From contig CANQBZ010000002.1 in assembly GCA_947589295.1 (NCBI GenBank), forward strand, positions 1 to 64,000: DNA of 64,000 nt, written 5' to 3'. The translations under genes and the position numbers were made by a program. Source of the stretch: an uncultured Akkermansia sp. (lineage in GTDB: Bacteria > Verrucomicrobiota > Verrucomicrobiia > Verrucomicrobiales > Akkermansiaceae). The notes under the pieces were generated by a model, which saw only the letters and a list, made by a program, of their open reading frames with translations, ran no database searches and was not told where the DNA came from. Each line of letters opens with the position of its first letter. The first letter of the stretch is position 1. Positions 32,654-40,836 of this stretch are shown in pieces.

Positions 32654-34038
32654 TGCTCGTCAGTCTTGCTTAAAAAAATATTCATTACCCGCTCAATACC
32701 CGCTGCGCGGGAACCCTTGAAAAGGATCGCATCTCCGGGATGCACCACGGCACGCAAAGCAACTGCCGCCGCTTGAGGACCTTCGACTCGCTGCACCGGC
32801 ACGCCACCCGCACGCAAAGCCTCCACCAACGCATGCAGCTCCGCGCTGCCTTCGCCAAGCACCACAATTCCTGCATAGCCGCACTCCGCCGCGCATTTGC
32901 CTACCTCCGCATGTGCAGCCACGCCGGCTTTGCCCAGCTCTCCCATTTTGCCGAGTACAGCATAGCGCTTACCAAGCACCTCCATAGCTGCCACGGTACG
33001 CAGAGCGGCTACCATGCTTTCCGGGTTGGCATTGTACGTATCGTCCACCAGCAACATTCCCATCTCCTCGCGGCAAGTAAGGCGTCCCTGAGTAAGGGCG
33101 ATATTACCCAGCCCGTCGGCAATTTCATTCAAACTGCAACCCAGCTGCCACCCCGCTGCAGCCGCCAGCAGACTGTTGCTCACCATGTGCGCTCCCGGTA
33201 CGGGCAGGTGGACTAGGACCTCGCCTACACCGTCTATTACAAGCGTGTAGTCACTCCCTTGCGCACCGCTCCTCACGTTGAGTGCGCGAACAGCGCTCTG
33301 TTTTCCTCCCACGGGGAGGACTCGTGCTCGCGTCTGCGAGGCAATAAAGTCTGCATAATCATCCTCTGCGGGGTAAATCATGCAACCACTCGAAGGCAGA
33401 GAACGCGCCACCGTGCACTTCTCCTGGGCAATAGCGTCTCGCGAGCCTAGTAGTCCTATGTGTGCAGAGCCGATATGCGTAATGATGCCTATGCTTGGCT
33501 GAGCCATAGCACAGAGTGGCGCCAATTCGCCAGCATGGTTCATTCCCATTTCCCACACGGCAGCCTGGGTATCAGCCGGAGCAGACAAGATGCTCAACGG
33601 CACTCCCACATGGTTATTGAAATTGCCCTGTGTTGCCACCACGCACGAATAATGTTTTGCCAGCACGGCACGTGTCATATCCTTGGTACTGGTCTTACCA
33701 CTGGATCCCGTGATGCCTACCACCTGCACGGCCATTTGCCGGCGCCACCAAGCCGCTAAATCCTGCAGCGCTTTCAGCGTGTCGGGCACCAACAGCACAC
33801 TACACTCTGCATCGTACCCGTCCATCACTCTGCTCACCACCACGGAAGCAGCTTTTTGCGATGCCATAGAAGCGAAGCTGTTGCCATCAAACTTATCCCC
33901 ACTGAGTGCAAAGAACACGCAATCCTCATTCACGCTGCGACTATCCGTACATACACCTGCGGTGATACAACGCGAGCCACGCGCCAGCAGTTTGCCACCG
34001 GTTACGTTGACGAGTTGCTCGAGTTGAATTTCTTTCAT
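32647..34038 (-). CDS. murF: UDP-N-acetylmuramoyl-tripeptide--D-alanyl-D-alanine ligase
   Basis: Adds D-Ala-D-Ala to complete the UDP-MurNAc-pentapeptide. 463 aa: N-terminal substrate domain (TDSRSVNEDCVFFALSGDKFDG), ATP loop VVGITGSSGKTSTKDM, GNFNNHVGVPLSIL, MGMNHAGELAPL, and C-terminal DDTYNANPESMVAALR. ATG overlaps the murE TGA (ATGA). No ddl gene for D-Ala-D-Ala supply is present in this window. Confidence 0.97.
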   Translation of the reverse strand: MKEIQLEQLVNVTGGKLLARGSRCITAGVCTDSRSVNEDCVFFALSGDKFDGNSFASMASQKAASVVVSRVMDGYDAECSVLLVPDTLKALQDLAAWWRRQMAVQVVGITGSSGKTSTKDMTRAVLAKHYSCVVATQGNFNNHVGVPLSILSAPADTQAAVWEMGMNHAGELAPLCAMAQPSIGIITHIGSAHIGLLGSRDAIAQEKCTVARSLPSSGCMIYPAEDDYADFIASQTRARVLPVGGKQSAVRALNVRSGAQGSDYTLVIDGVGEVLVHLPVPGAHMVSNSLLAAAAGWQLGCSLNEIADGLGNIALTQGRLTCREEMGMLLVDDTYNANPESMVAALRTVAAMEVLGKRYAVLGKMGELGKAGVAAHAEVGKCAAECGYAGIVVLGEGSAELHALVEALRAGGVPVQRVEGPQAAAVALRAVVHPGDAILFKGSRAAGIERVMNIFLSKTDEQC

Positions 34039-35558
34039 GCCCTTTTTTCTGCGATTTTGGCGGCTACAATTTCAGCTTCTTTACGCTCGACAAAACGGCG
34101 CACTGCCTCTGCATCCGAAAAGCGTATCGTCTTTTCCCCGACAATCTGGTAGTCCTCGTGTCCCTTGCCAGCGATGAGAACTACATCGCCTGGCCGTGCC
34201 ATGGTGAGTGCTGTTTCAATAGCCTCCCCTCGATTGGTGATGCGATGCTGCTTTTCTTCTGGAATACCGGGCATAATTTCGTCAATAATGCTCTCGGGAT
34301 CTTCATGACGTGGGTTGTCACTCGTGACCAGACAAATATCTGCATACTTCGCTGCAGCAGTTCCCATAAGCGGCCGTTTTGTGCGGTCACGATCCCCACC
34401 GCAGCCAAACACGACAATAAGGCGTCCCTGACGAGTAAGGGCACGCATGGTGCAACACACGTTTTCCAGCGCATCCGGCGTGTGCGCATAATCCACAAAA
34501 CACTGCACGTGGTGTGCGCCGCTTACTAGTTCCAAGCGACCCGGCACCTGCGGAGCCGTAGCTAGGCAGCTAATGGCGTCTCGGAAGTTGACACCTGCCG
34601 CAGCCGCGCCCACCAAAGCTGCCAAACTATTGGAGATATTGAAACGACCGATAAGGGGAATACGCACCAAGAAGCTGCGTCCCTTCCACGTAAGCTCGTA
34701 TTGACTTCCTCTGAGAGTAGTGAGTCTCGGAGTCATGCGATATTCTGCATCCGCGGCTTCACCAAAGGTGCGAACCTTCATGAGGGGCTGCATCTCCTCC
34801 GCCAAACGACGCCCGTATGGATCATCAATATTGACAACTGCCACCGCCTTGCGATCCATCCTCAGAGCCATACCGGTAAACAGCTTCTTTTTCGCCTGGT
34901 AGTAACTTTCCATGTCGCCATGGTAATCCAAGTGATCCTGAGTGAGGTTGGTGAAAATACCCACACGGAAATCAGTGCCGACCGTGCGCTGCTGATCGAG
35001 TGCGTGGGAGGAAACCTCCATAGCCACCGCGCGGCAACCGTTGCGCACCATGTCGGCCATCATGCGCTGCAGCTCGGCACTGCCCGGCGTGGTATTATGC
35101 GAGTTCATGCGCCGCGCTCCGTCATCGTAAAGCACCGTGCCGATGAGCCCGGCTTTCTGCCACGTGCTGCGCAGGATATGGTGCAACAAGTAAGTGATGG
35201 TCGTCTTGCCATTCGTCCCTGTCACCCCCAGCGTGACAAGCTGCTGGCTTGGAAAACCGCGCCATGCGCTCATCAGCAGGCCGCAAGCTTGGCGCGTATC
35301 ACCCACCTGAATCCAGCACACTCCCTTCTCCTCAACACCGGCCGGGCACAGCTGCTCGGCCACGATGACTACCGCGCCGTTGCTGATTGCTTTGGGAATA
35401 GCGCTGTGTCCATCAAACTTGCTACCGCGTACAGCAATAAAAGCGCTGCCGGGAGTCACTTTGCGACTGTCATCAGTGAGTTGGCCAATGGTGCGACGAA
35501 GCGTACCGGTGATCACCGCATCGGGAAGCAGCGAAAAGAGTTGTTTGTGATTCATCAT
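34035..35558 (-). CDS. murE: UDP-N-acetylmuramoyl-L-alanyl-D-glutamate--diamino acid ligase
   Basis: 507 aa from ATG 35558 (the ORF track's 53-residue extension reads through the end of ftsI). N-terminal LTDDSRKVTPGSAFIAVRGSKFDG, ATP loop LGVTGTNGKTTITYLLHHI, HNTTPGSAELQRMMADM, LTQDHLDYHGDMESY. The C-terminal amino-acid-specificity segment reads SDNPRHEDPESIIDE, matching the DNPR motif of enzymes that add meso-diaminopimelate, so an A1gamma peptidoglycan is predicted. Coupled to ftsI by an ATGA overlap. Confidence 0.97.
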   Translation of the reverse strand: MMNHKQLFSLLPDAVITGTLRRTIGQLTDDSRKVTPGSAFIAVRGSKFDGHSAIPKAISNGAVVIVAEQLCPAGVEEKGVCWIQVGDTRQACGLLMSAWRGFPSQQLVTLGVTGTNGKTTITYLLHHILRSTWQKAGLIGTVLYDDGARRMNSHNTTPGSAELQRMMADMVRNGCRAVAMEVSSHALDQQRTVGTDFRVGIFTNLTQDHLDYHGDMESYYQAKKKLFTGMALRMDRKAVAVVNIDDPYGRRLAEEMQPLMKVRTFGEAADAEYRMTPRLTTLRGSQYELTWKGRSFLVRIPLIGRFNISNSLAALVGAAAAGVNFRDAISCLATAPQVPGRLELVSGAHHVQCFVDYAHTPDALENVCCTMRALTRQGRLIVVFGCGGDRDRTKRPLMGTAAAKYADICLVTSDNPRHEDPESIIDEIMPGIPEEKQHRITNRGEAIETALTMARPGDVVLIAGKGHEDYQIVGEKTIRFSDAEAVRRFVERKEAEIVAAKIAEKRA

Positions 35559-37753
35559 GGGTTGGAAGGGTAGGGATATTGGGCTGTGCGGTCTTTGCTG
35601 TTGCGGTAACGCTCGTACGCCACGGGATCGTTGGGTTGTATATTCAGGACATTGATAAATCGTTCCGCCGCTTGACGGAAAATAGGCGCAGCCACTGTGC
35701 CACCGCCGGGGTTGCAATCCGTGGGGTGTGGCTCATCGATGACAGTCATTACAACGAGCTGCGGGTTATCAATGGGCAAGACCCCTGCGAAAGATACAGT
35801 GTAGAGTCCTTCGTAATAACCGCCCTTTTCTTTCACCTTCTTGGCAGTGCCGGTCTTGCCTCCAATGAGAAACCCAGGAATAGCCGCTGCAGTAGCCGTA
35901 CCACGACCGCCCTGACCACTGCTTTCAGTCACGCTGCGCAAGGCTTGGCGTAAATCACGAGCTGTCTCGCTCGTCATCACACGGCATACCTCCTGTGGTT
36001 TGCACTCATCATACACTGTACCATCGGCCGCAATAATTTTGTCGATCAAGCGCGGTTTCATACGTACCCCATCATTCGCCACAGTAGCATACACCATTGC
36101 CATGTGCAGCGGGGAGACCGAAACTGAGTAACCGTAGGCGATACGAGAAAAATTGACGATATTATTGCCGTCTGCCAGCAAGCAAGCACCGCCACTCGGC
36201 AAATCGACGCCTACAGGTTGATCCAGTCCATAGCGACGAATGTACTCTCTGTAATTGGGCCATTTGCACGCCAGCGCAATGCGCGCCGCTCCCGGATTGC
36301 TCGACTTTTTGAGTACACCATACAATGGCTGCGTGCCGTAGTTGAAGCGGCCGTCATTGATTGGCTTGCTGCCGAAGCCCACGCTGAAAGGCGAGCAATT
36401 CACCGGCGTGTCGATACGCATGATATGCTTGTCCACCGCAGTTGTGGCAGCTATCACTTTGAAAGTAGAACCGGGCTCGTAGCGAGTCTGGCACGCAAAG
36501 TTGAAATCCCCTGTCACAGGCACGCCCTTGGCATCCTTTACGCTACCACGTTTGAACGTCCCCTCGGGGGTGATGAGCTCCTTCGTATTCAAGTTAAAGG
36601 ATGGGCGACTCACCATAGCGAGAATGTCTCCGGTACGCGGTTCCACTACAATCATACAGCCGCGTTTAGCGCGGTAGTGACTCATTCCACGATCCAATTC
36701 TTGCTCGCAAATTGCCTGCAGGCGCATATCAATCGTCAGTCGCAGATTTAAACCGTGCTTGGGAGCTAAGTAGCGGTCATCCTCGTTTGGCAAAATCTGC
36801 CCGCGCGCATTGTGACGGTATTCGCGCATGCCATCCACTCCCGCCAGATAACCCTGAAAATACTCCTCCACACCGCTCATTCCACGATTTTCATGGTCCA
36901 CATATCCCAATACATGACAAAGCATCTCGGGCATCACGTAGGAACGCTTTGGGTTAGCTTGTACCATGATACCCCGTACGTGCGCCTTGACAAGCGTCTC
37001 TTTGATGCGTTCTGCCGTATCCAGATTGAGTCCCTTAGCCAAAATAATCTGATTGCGCAAGGGGCGAACGGGCTCTCCTTTTTTTTGTGCTTGGCGGTTG
37101 TACTGCTCAGTAGCAGTCTGGGCAATTCGCTCAATGATATCCTCACGTGTCGTATACCGTCTGCTACGGGAAGCATCTGTATCATCCGCGTTCTCTATGC
37201 GGCAGAGGTAGGGGAAAAGTAATTCAGCCACCAGTCGGTCATGCAGTTGGTAGTAGTAGGCGCACACTTGCGGGTCGTACTCAAGCATGCGATTCGTCTT
37301 GGCATCTGATGAGCCCAGCTGGCGGCGCAACGCCGCCTTTTGTTCAGGCGTTATACGACGGCGGGCGTAATCCAAAAGTTCAGCACGCTTTCTTGCAAGC
37401 ATTTTACGACGTGCCGCCTCATCTTTTGTTTGCGCCCACTCCATGGTATGGCTGACCTGGTTGTAGGCCAAGCCATCCACCACTGCTGTAAGTTCACGCA
37501 AGTGGTATCGATTTGCCACCAACTCAGCATTCTGGATGTTGTTCGTGAGTATCTCCTCATTACGGTCCATGATCACCCCGCGTTGCGCCGGGATGCGCTC
37601 CTTCTCAATCAATTCATCGGCAGCGATTCGGCCGTGGTTCCCAGAATCCACCACCTGCAATTCCACCAGACGGTTGGCGATCACGCACGATACCCCCAAC
37701 ACCAGCACACACAGCCAAGCGCATCGATTTGCAAAGGGTATCTTGGTTTTCAT
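35555..37753 (-). CDS. ftsI: Class B penicillin-binding protein (FtsI/PBP3 type)
   Basis: Septal D,D-transpeptidase. 732 aa: one N-terminal membrane anchor (WLCVLVLGVSCVIANRLV), a pedestal domain with RIPAQRGVIMDRN, and the transpeptidase domain with SxxK (S429 in EPGSTFK), SxN (S484 in KKSSNPG) and KTG (K633 in GGKTGTAKK). It is longer than E. coli FtsI (588 aa) mainly through an extra charged, helical insert of about 130 residues in the pedestal (WAQTKDEAARRKMLARKR through RYTTREDIIERIAQTA). No PASTA domains. It follows the ftsL-like gene by 23 bp. Confidence 0.95.
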   Translation of the reverse strand: MKTKIPFANRCAWLCVLVLGVSCVIANRLVELQVVDSGNHGRIAADELIEKERIPAQRGVIMDRNEEILTNNIQNAELVANRYHLRELTAVVDGLAYNQVSHTMEWAQTKDEAARRKMLARKRAELLDYARRRITPEQKAALRRQLGSSDAKTNRMLEYDPQVCAYYYQLHDRLVAELLFPYLCRIENADDTDASRSRRYTTREDIIERIAQTATEQYNRQAQKKGEPVRPLRNQIILAKGLNLDTAERIKETLVKAHVRGIMVQANPKRSYVMPEMLCHVLGYVDHENRGMSGVEEYFQGYLAGVDGMREYRHNARGQILPNEDDRYLAPKHGLNLRLTIDMRLQAICEQELDRGMSHYRAKRGCMIVVEPRTGDILAMVSRPSFNLNTKELITPEGTFKRGSVKDAKGVPVTGDFNFACQTRYEPGSTFKVIAATTAVDKHIMRIDTPVNCSPFSVGFGSKPINDGRFNYGTQPLYGVLKKSSNPGAARIALACKWPNYREYIRRYGLDQPVGVDLPSGGACLLADGNNIVNFSRIAYGYSVSVSPLHMAMVYATVANDGVRMKPRLIDKIIAADGTVYDECKPQEVCRVMTSETARDLRQALRSVTESSGQGGRGTATAAAIPGFLIGGKTGTAKKVKEKGGYYEGLYTVSFAGVLPIDNPQLVVMTVIDEPHPTDCNPGGGTVAAPIFRQAAERFINVLNIQPNDPVAYERYRNSKDRTAQYPYPSNP

Positions 37754-37776
37754 TGTCTTGGTACGCAGGAGGAGCT

Positions 37777-38130
37777 TTACCGAGCAGCGGTGGAACTTAC
37801 GGCGGAATCTTGGCGTGTGCTGCGGGCGATTTCAATTTGACTATGGCGAATATCGTGCAGGGTAGAGCCATCGCGCATCAGTCGTTCGCGCATGGCCCAA
37901 CGATTGGTGAGTGCATCCGTCTTGGCACGGCATTGATTGGTATTCATCCGGCAGATAGCAATCTCACGATTCAGTTTGTTGATTTCGGTGCGCTCGGCCA
38001 CCTGCTCATTCTTGAGCACGGCATAGGCCACTCCCATAGCGGCAGCGATCACCGCAAAAGTCACCATCCACACTAAGAAGCCAAAGCTCACTCGTTGTGA
38101 ATACCGAGACTTGTAGACTTGTTGTATCAT
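37777..38130 (-). CDS. ftsL: FtsL-like division protein
   Basis: 117 aa: short basic cytoplasmic tail, one membrane span (FLVWMVTFAVIAAAMGVAYAV) and a periplasmic coiled-coil (NEQVAERTEINKLNREIAICR). Sequence identity cannot establish FtsL, which diverges quickly; the call rests on topology, size and the classic position between rsmH and ftsI. The C-terminal 35 residues (HDIRHSQIEIARSTRQ) look unstructured. Starts 6 bp after the rsmH stop. Confidence 0.75.
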   Translation of the reverse strand: MIQQVYKSRYSQRVSFGFLVWMVTFAVIAAAMGVAYAVLKNEQVAERTEINKLNREIAICRMNTNQCRAKTDALTNRWAMRERLMRDGSTLHDIRHSQIEIARSTRQDSAVSSTAAR

Positions 38131-38136
38131 GATTGC

Positions 38137-39591
38137 TTAAAGTTTCTCGATGACGCGCAGTTTTGCGCTGCGAGAGCGCGGATTGGCAGTCACTTCTGCC
38201 GCCCCAGGAATCGTGGGCTTACGTGTGATGCTGCGGGCAGAGTACTCCGGATTCGGACGCGGCTGAGGCCACTCTGGCCGGTCGATCTCCGGTCTTGTCA
38301 CACGCTCGAAAAATTGCTTCACCTTGCGATCCTCCAAACTATGAAAAGTGATGATGGCCATGCGACCTCCGCTACGCAACAGGGAAAGACCGCTGCTCAA
38401 CAGATCATCCAGTGCGCCCAACTCATCATTCACAGCGATACGCAGAGCCTGGAAACTGCGCGTGGCCGGGTGCTGCCTGCCCCTGCGGGGCAACACAGAA
38501 CTGATGATACTCGCCAGTTGAGTGGTGGTAGCAATGCGTCCGTGCCCGCGCTGCTGTACAATGCGGCGGGCAATGGCGCGCGAAGCCCGTTCCTCTCCGT
38601 ACTGCCACAGGATATCGGCCAGCTCCGTCTCGCTCGCCTCATTCACAATATCCGCCGCACTGCGTGGCAGCATCGGGTCCATCCGCATATCCAGAGGTCC
38701 CTCCGTCATGAAAGAAAAGCCACGCTCTGCTGTATCAACTTGGGGGGAAGATATCCCCAAATCCGCCAACACACCATCCACCGCATCTACTCCGTTGCTG
38801 TGCAACAACGTCTTGATATGCCGAAAATTGCCCGCCAGCACGTGCATTTGCTCTCCATAGCCGACCAGCCGCCTGCGTGCTGCGGCACGCGCCGCCGGGT
38901 CCTGATCAATTCCCCACACGCTTGCCCCTGCCTGCAATAGTCGCTCGCTATGTCCCCCTCCACCCAGAGTGGCATCCACCATCACTTTGCCCTTGGCGGC
39001 CCGGAGAGCCGCTGTGGTCTCCTCCAGCAGCACTGTTGTATGAGAGAACTCGGCAGCATCCTCCGCCGTTTCCTCTGCGCACTCTGCACCGGCTGCATGC
39101 GCTTCCTGCTGCATGTCCGCCACATCCTGGGAAGAGACTTGCTCCACGATGCTTTCTGCACACCACGAAACATCGGGGAGAGCATGCTGCCAACGCGCTA
39201 TATGCTCACCCACTCCCTCCTCATCCACGAGCTCCAACCACACCTCTGCGGCAGTGCCACCCAACCTGTAGCCCAGCACTCCGGCATCAGAGCGCAAAGC
39301 CGCGCGCAACTCGCCCACGCGCACTCCCTGCGCGCGCGTAGAAAAGGCAAACGCGGCCCGGCAAATGCTCCGGTTGAGGGTTTGCAGCTCACGCTGCGCC
39401 TCGGACAGCACTCCCCGGGCACCGCGCCCGCCGGCCTGCTGCATACGCTTCACAATCTCAGCGCGCGTGCGCCTGCAAGCGTCCAACATCTGCCTATCCA
39501 CAGACTCAGCCAGCCACATGACCACGCGATAACATGTGCGCCCGCCGGGCGGATGAGACGATGCCCAACACTCTGTCTCCTGCTTACTCAT
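38137..39591 (-). CDS. rsmH: 16S rRNA m4C1402 methyltransferase with N-terminal extension
   Basis: Residues 183-484 are a normal RsmH/MraW: FSHTTVLLEE, SAM-binding VDATLGGGGHSERLL, VDGVLADLGISSPQVD, GFSFMTEGPLDMRMDP, RSFQALRIAVNDELGALDDLL and FHSLEDRKVKQFF. It N4-methylates C1402 in the ribosomal P site. Ahead of this lies an unusual 182-residue in-frame extension, Ala/Arg/Glu-rich and mostly helical (DACRRTRAEIVKRMQQAGGRG), ending in an acidic linker (CAEETAEDAAEF). The start ATG 39591 overlaps the mraZ stop (ATGA), which argues that the extension is truly translated. An internal start near residue 183 is not excluded: no ATG lies just before FSHTT, the nearest being M160. I do not recognise the extra domain. 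Confidence 0.93.
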   Translation of the reverse strand: MSKQETECWASSHPPGGRTCYRVVMWLAESVDRQMLDACRRTRAEIVKRMQQAGGRGARGVLSEAQRELQTLNRSICRAAFAFSTRAQGVRVGELRAALRSDAGVLGYRLGGTAAEVWLELVDEEGVGEHIARWQHALPDVSWCAESIVEQVSSQDVADMQQEAHAAGAECAEETAEDAAEFSHTTVLLEETTAALRAAKGKVMVDATLGGGGHSERLLQAGASVWGIDQDPAARAAARRRLVGYGEQMHVLAGNFRHIKTLLHSNGVDAVDGVLADLGISSPQVDTAERGFSFMTEGPLDMRMDPMLPRSAADIVNEASETELADILWQYGEERASRAIARRIVQQRGHGRIATTTQLASIISSVLPRRGRQHPATRSFQALRIAVNDELGALDDLLSSGLSLLRSGGRMAIITFHSLEDRKVKQFFERVTRPEIDRPEWPQPRPNPEYSARSITRKPTIPGAAEVTANPRSRSAKLRVIEKL

Positions 39592-40058
39592 GAAAGAATG
39601 TGAAAGAGCTGATCGAGCTTCAGCTTGCTGAGCGCATCTGCCGTATGCGTGCTCTCGTAATCGACCGGGTTCCAGATTTCAAAAAATGTGCCACGACCCA
39701 CAATTGTGGCCGTTTCCTCCAACTTCAAGCGCTCTCTCTGTGGCTTAGGTATCAGCAATTTCCCTTGTGTGCTCACTTCGGCCTCAAAACTGCACCCCGT
39801 GATTTTTCCCACGTATTGATCAACCTCGCCGGGTGGTATTTGCTGCTCCCGCGCGTGCTCCCGTATTGCTCCTATCTTCTCGGCAAAACTGTCTTGTGTG
39901 TAGCACTTCAGCACTCGGCAACTCTCACTGTGCGCTTCAATGAGGACCAATACCTCCCCCTGCGCCGCCCGCCAGCTCGCCGGTATGGCAACCCGACTCT
40001 TCGGGTCGAGCTTATGCGTCACATTCCCAGTAAAAAGCACTGTTTGGTCCTTCGACAT
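39588..40058 (-). CDS. mraZ: Transcriptional regulator MraZ
   Basis: 156 aa from ATG 40058, built of two tandem SpoVT/AbrB-like MraZ domains: FTGNVTHKLDPKSRVAIPASWR and GCSFEAEVSTQGKLLIPKPQRERLKL. MraZ binds direct repeats in its own promoter and tunes the dcw operon. The second domain's usual DxxGR reads STQGK. The ORF track extends 84 codons upstream across the promoter into a Lys-rich nonsense stretch; that is dismissed. AGGA lies one base before the ATG, too close for a normal Shine-Dalgarno sequence. Confidence 0.92.
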   Translation of the reverse strand: MSKDQTVLFTGNVTHKLDPKSRVAIPASWRAAQGEVLVLIEAHSESCRVLKCYTQDSFAEKIGAIREHAREQQIPPGEVDQYVGKITGCSFEAEVSTQGKLLIPKPQRERLKLEETATIVGRGTFFEIWNPVDYESTHTADALSKLKLDQLFHILS

Positions 40059-40084
40059 ATCCTTTCGTACACTTGCCGCTACAC

Positions 40085-40115
40085 ATAGTACACTCCAATA
40101 CACCTCAGTTGTCAA
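40085..40115 (-). promoter_or_regulatory. Promoter of the mraZ/dcw operon
   Basis: Minus strand: TTGACA (40110-40115) with TGTACT (17-nt spacer) or TACTAT (19-nt spacer) as the -10. The leader to ATG 40058 is about 20-26 nt, longer than for most genes here. I did not find clear tandem GTGGG-type MraZ boxes of the E. coli kind. Confidence 0.6.
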
Positions 40116-40218
40116 CTTTTTTTTCTTTACTGCCCCATTTTTGTGGTTTAGCGCTCGGGGACGGGCAAGATGAGCCGAATGAACACCCCAGTTGTTATCC
40201 TTTTGGCGTGAAAACGAC

Positions 40219-40247
40219 TTGTCCAACACGGAGGAGCTGCGTATAAT
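40219..40247 (+). promoter_or_regulatory. Promoter of the SprT-like gene
   Basis: TTGTCC (40219-40224), 17-nt spacer, consensus TATAAT (40242-40247), then 7 nt to ATG 40255. A leaderless transcript is predicted and fixes the start codon. Confidence 0.75.
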
Positions 40248-40254
40248 GGAGCGT

Positions 40255-40836
40255 ATGAGGGGCAGATTACCGCAGGAAGAGCCACGGATGCTGCTCATAC
40301 CGCAGCCCAAGCAGTGGCAGAGCTTGCAAGATGTGGAAGACTACGCACGCGCGTGCATCGAGATGTGTTGTCCACCGGGATGGAGCGTTGTGTGGGATCG
40401 GGCGGTGAAGCGACTTGGCTGCTGCAAGTTTGACAAGCGAGTGCTGAGTTTCTCTCGCTTTTTTGTAGAATCCTACTTGCAAAAAGACCCTGAACTGATC
40501 CGCCGTACAGTGCTCCACGAACTTGCGCACGCGATGGCGTGGGAAAAATACCGCGAGCGCGGGCATGGACCAGCTTGGCGCCGTGCCTGCTGTGCGCTTG
40601 GAATTGCCGATGAGCGTTCTGTCTGCAAGTGTGATGATTTTGCGCCGCCGGAGCGCAAGAGGCAAGCTCTCTACGCCCTGTGCCATGCCGACACCGGCGA
40701 GGTCTACCGCTACTACTACCGCAAACCGAACTATTCCGTTCGTCGACTACGCCTCAGCTACATCCCCGGGCAGCGCGACCACACGCTTGGCAAGCTGCGC
40801 CTCGTTGATTTACGCGAGCCAAACGCCGAGCAATGA
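40255..40836 (+). CDS. SprT-like zinc metalloprotease-fold protein
   Basis: 193 aa from ATG 40255. Contains the SprT zinc-peptidase motif VLHELAHAMAWEKYRERGHGPAWRRAC, with HELAH and a third His in GHGPAW. Upstream is LGCCKFDKRVLSFSRFFVES, typical of SprT-like proteins that recognise mature-fold substrates. In eukaryotes the related Spartan cleaves DNA-protein crosslinks; the bacterial role is poorly known. C-terminal basic tail (YYYRKPNYSVRRLRLSYIPG). The ORF-track start 40192 is not used because its first 21 codons are the promoter. Stops one base before the convergent fhs stop. Confidence 0.85.
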   Translation: MRGRLPQEEPRMLLIPQPKQWQSLQDVEDYARACIEMCCPPGWSVVWDRAVKRLGCCKFDKRVLSFSRFFVESYLQKDPELIRRTVLHELAHAMAWEKYRERGHGPAWRRACCALGIADERSVCKCDDFAPPERKRQALYALCHADTGEVYRYYYRKPNYSVRRLRLSYIPGQRDHTLGKLRLVDLREPNAEQ

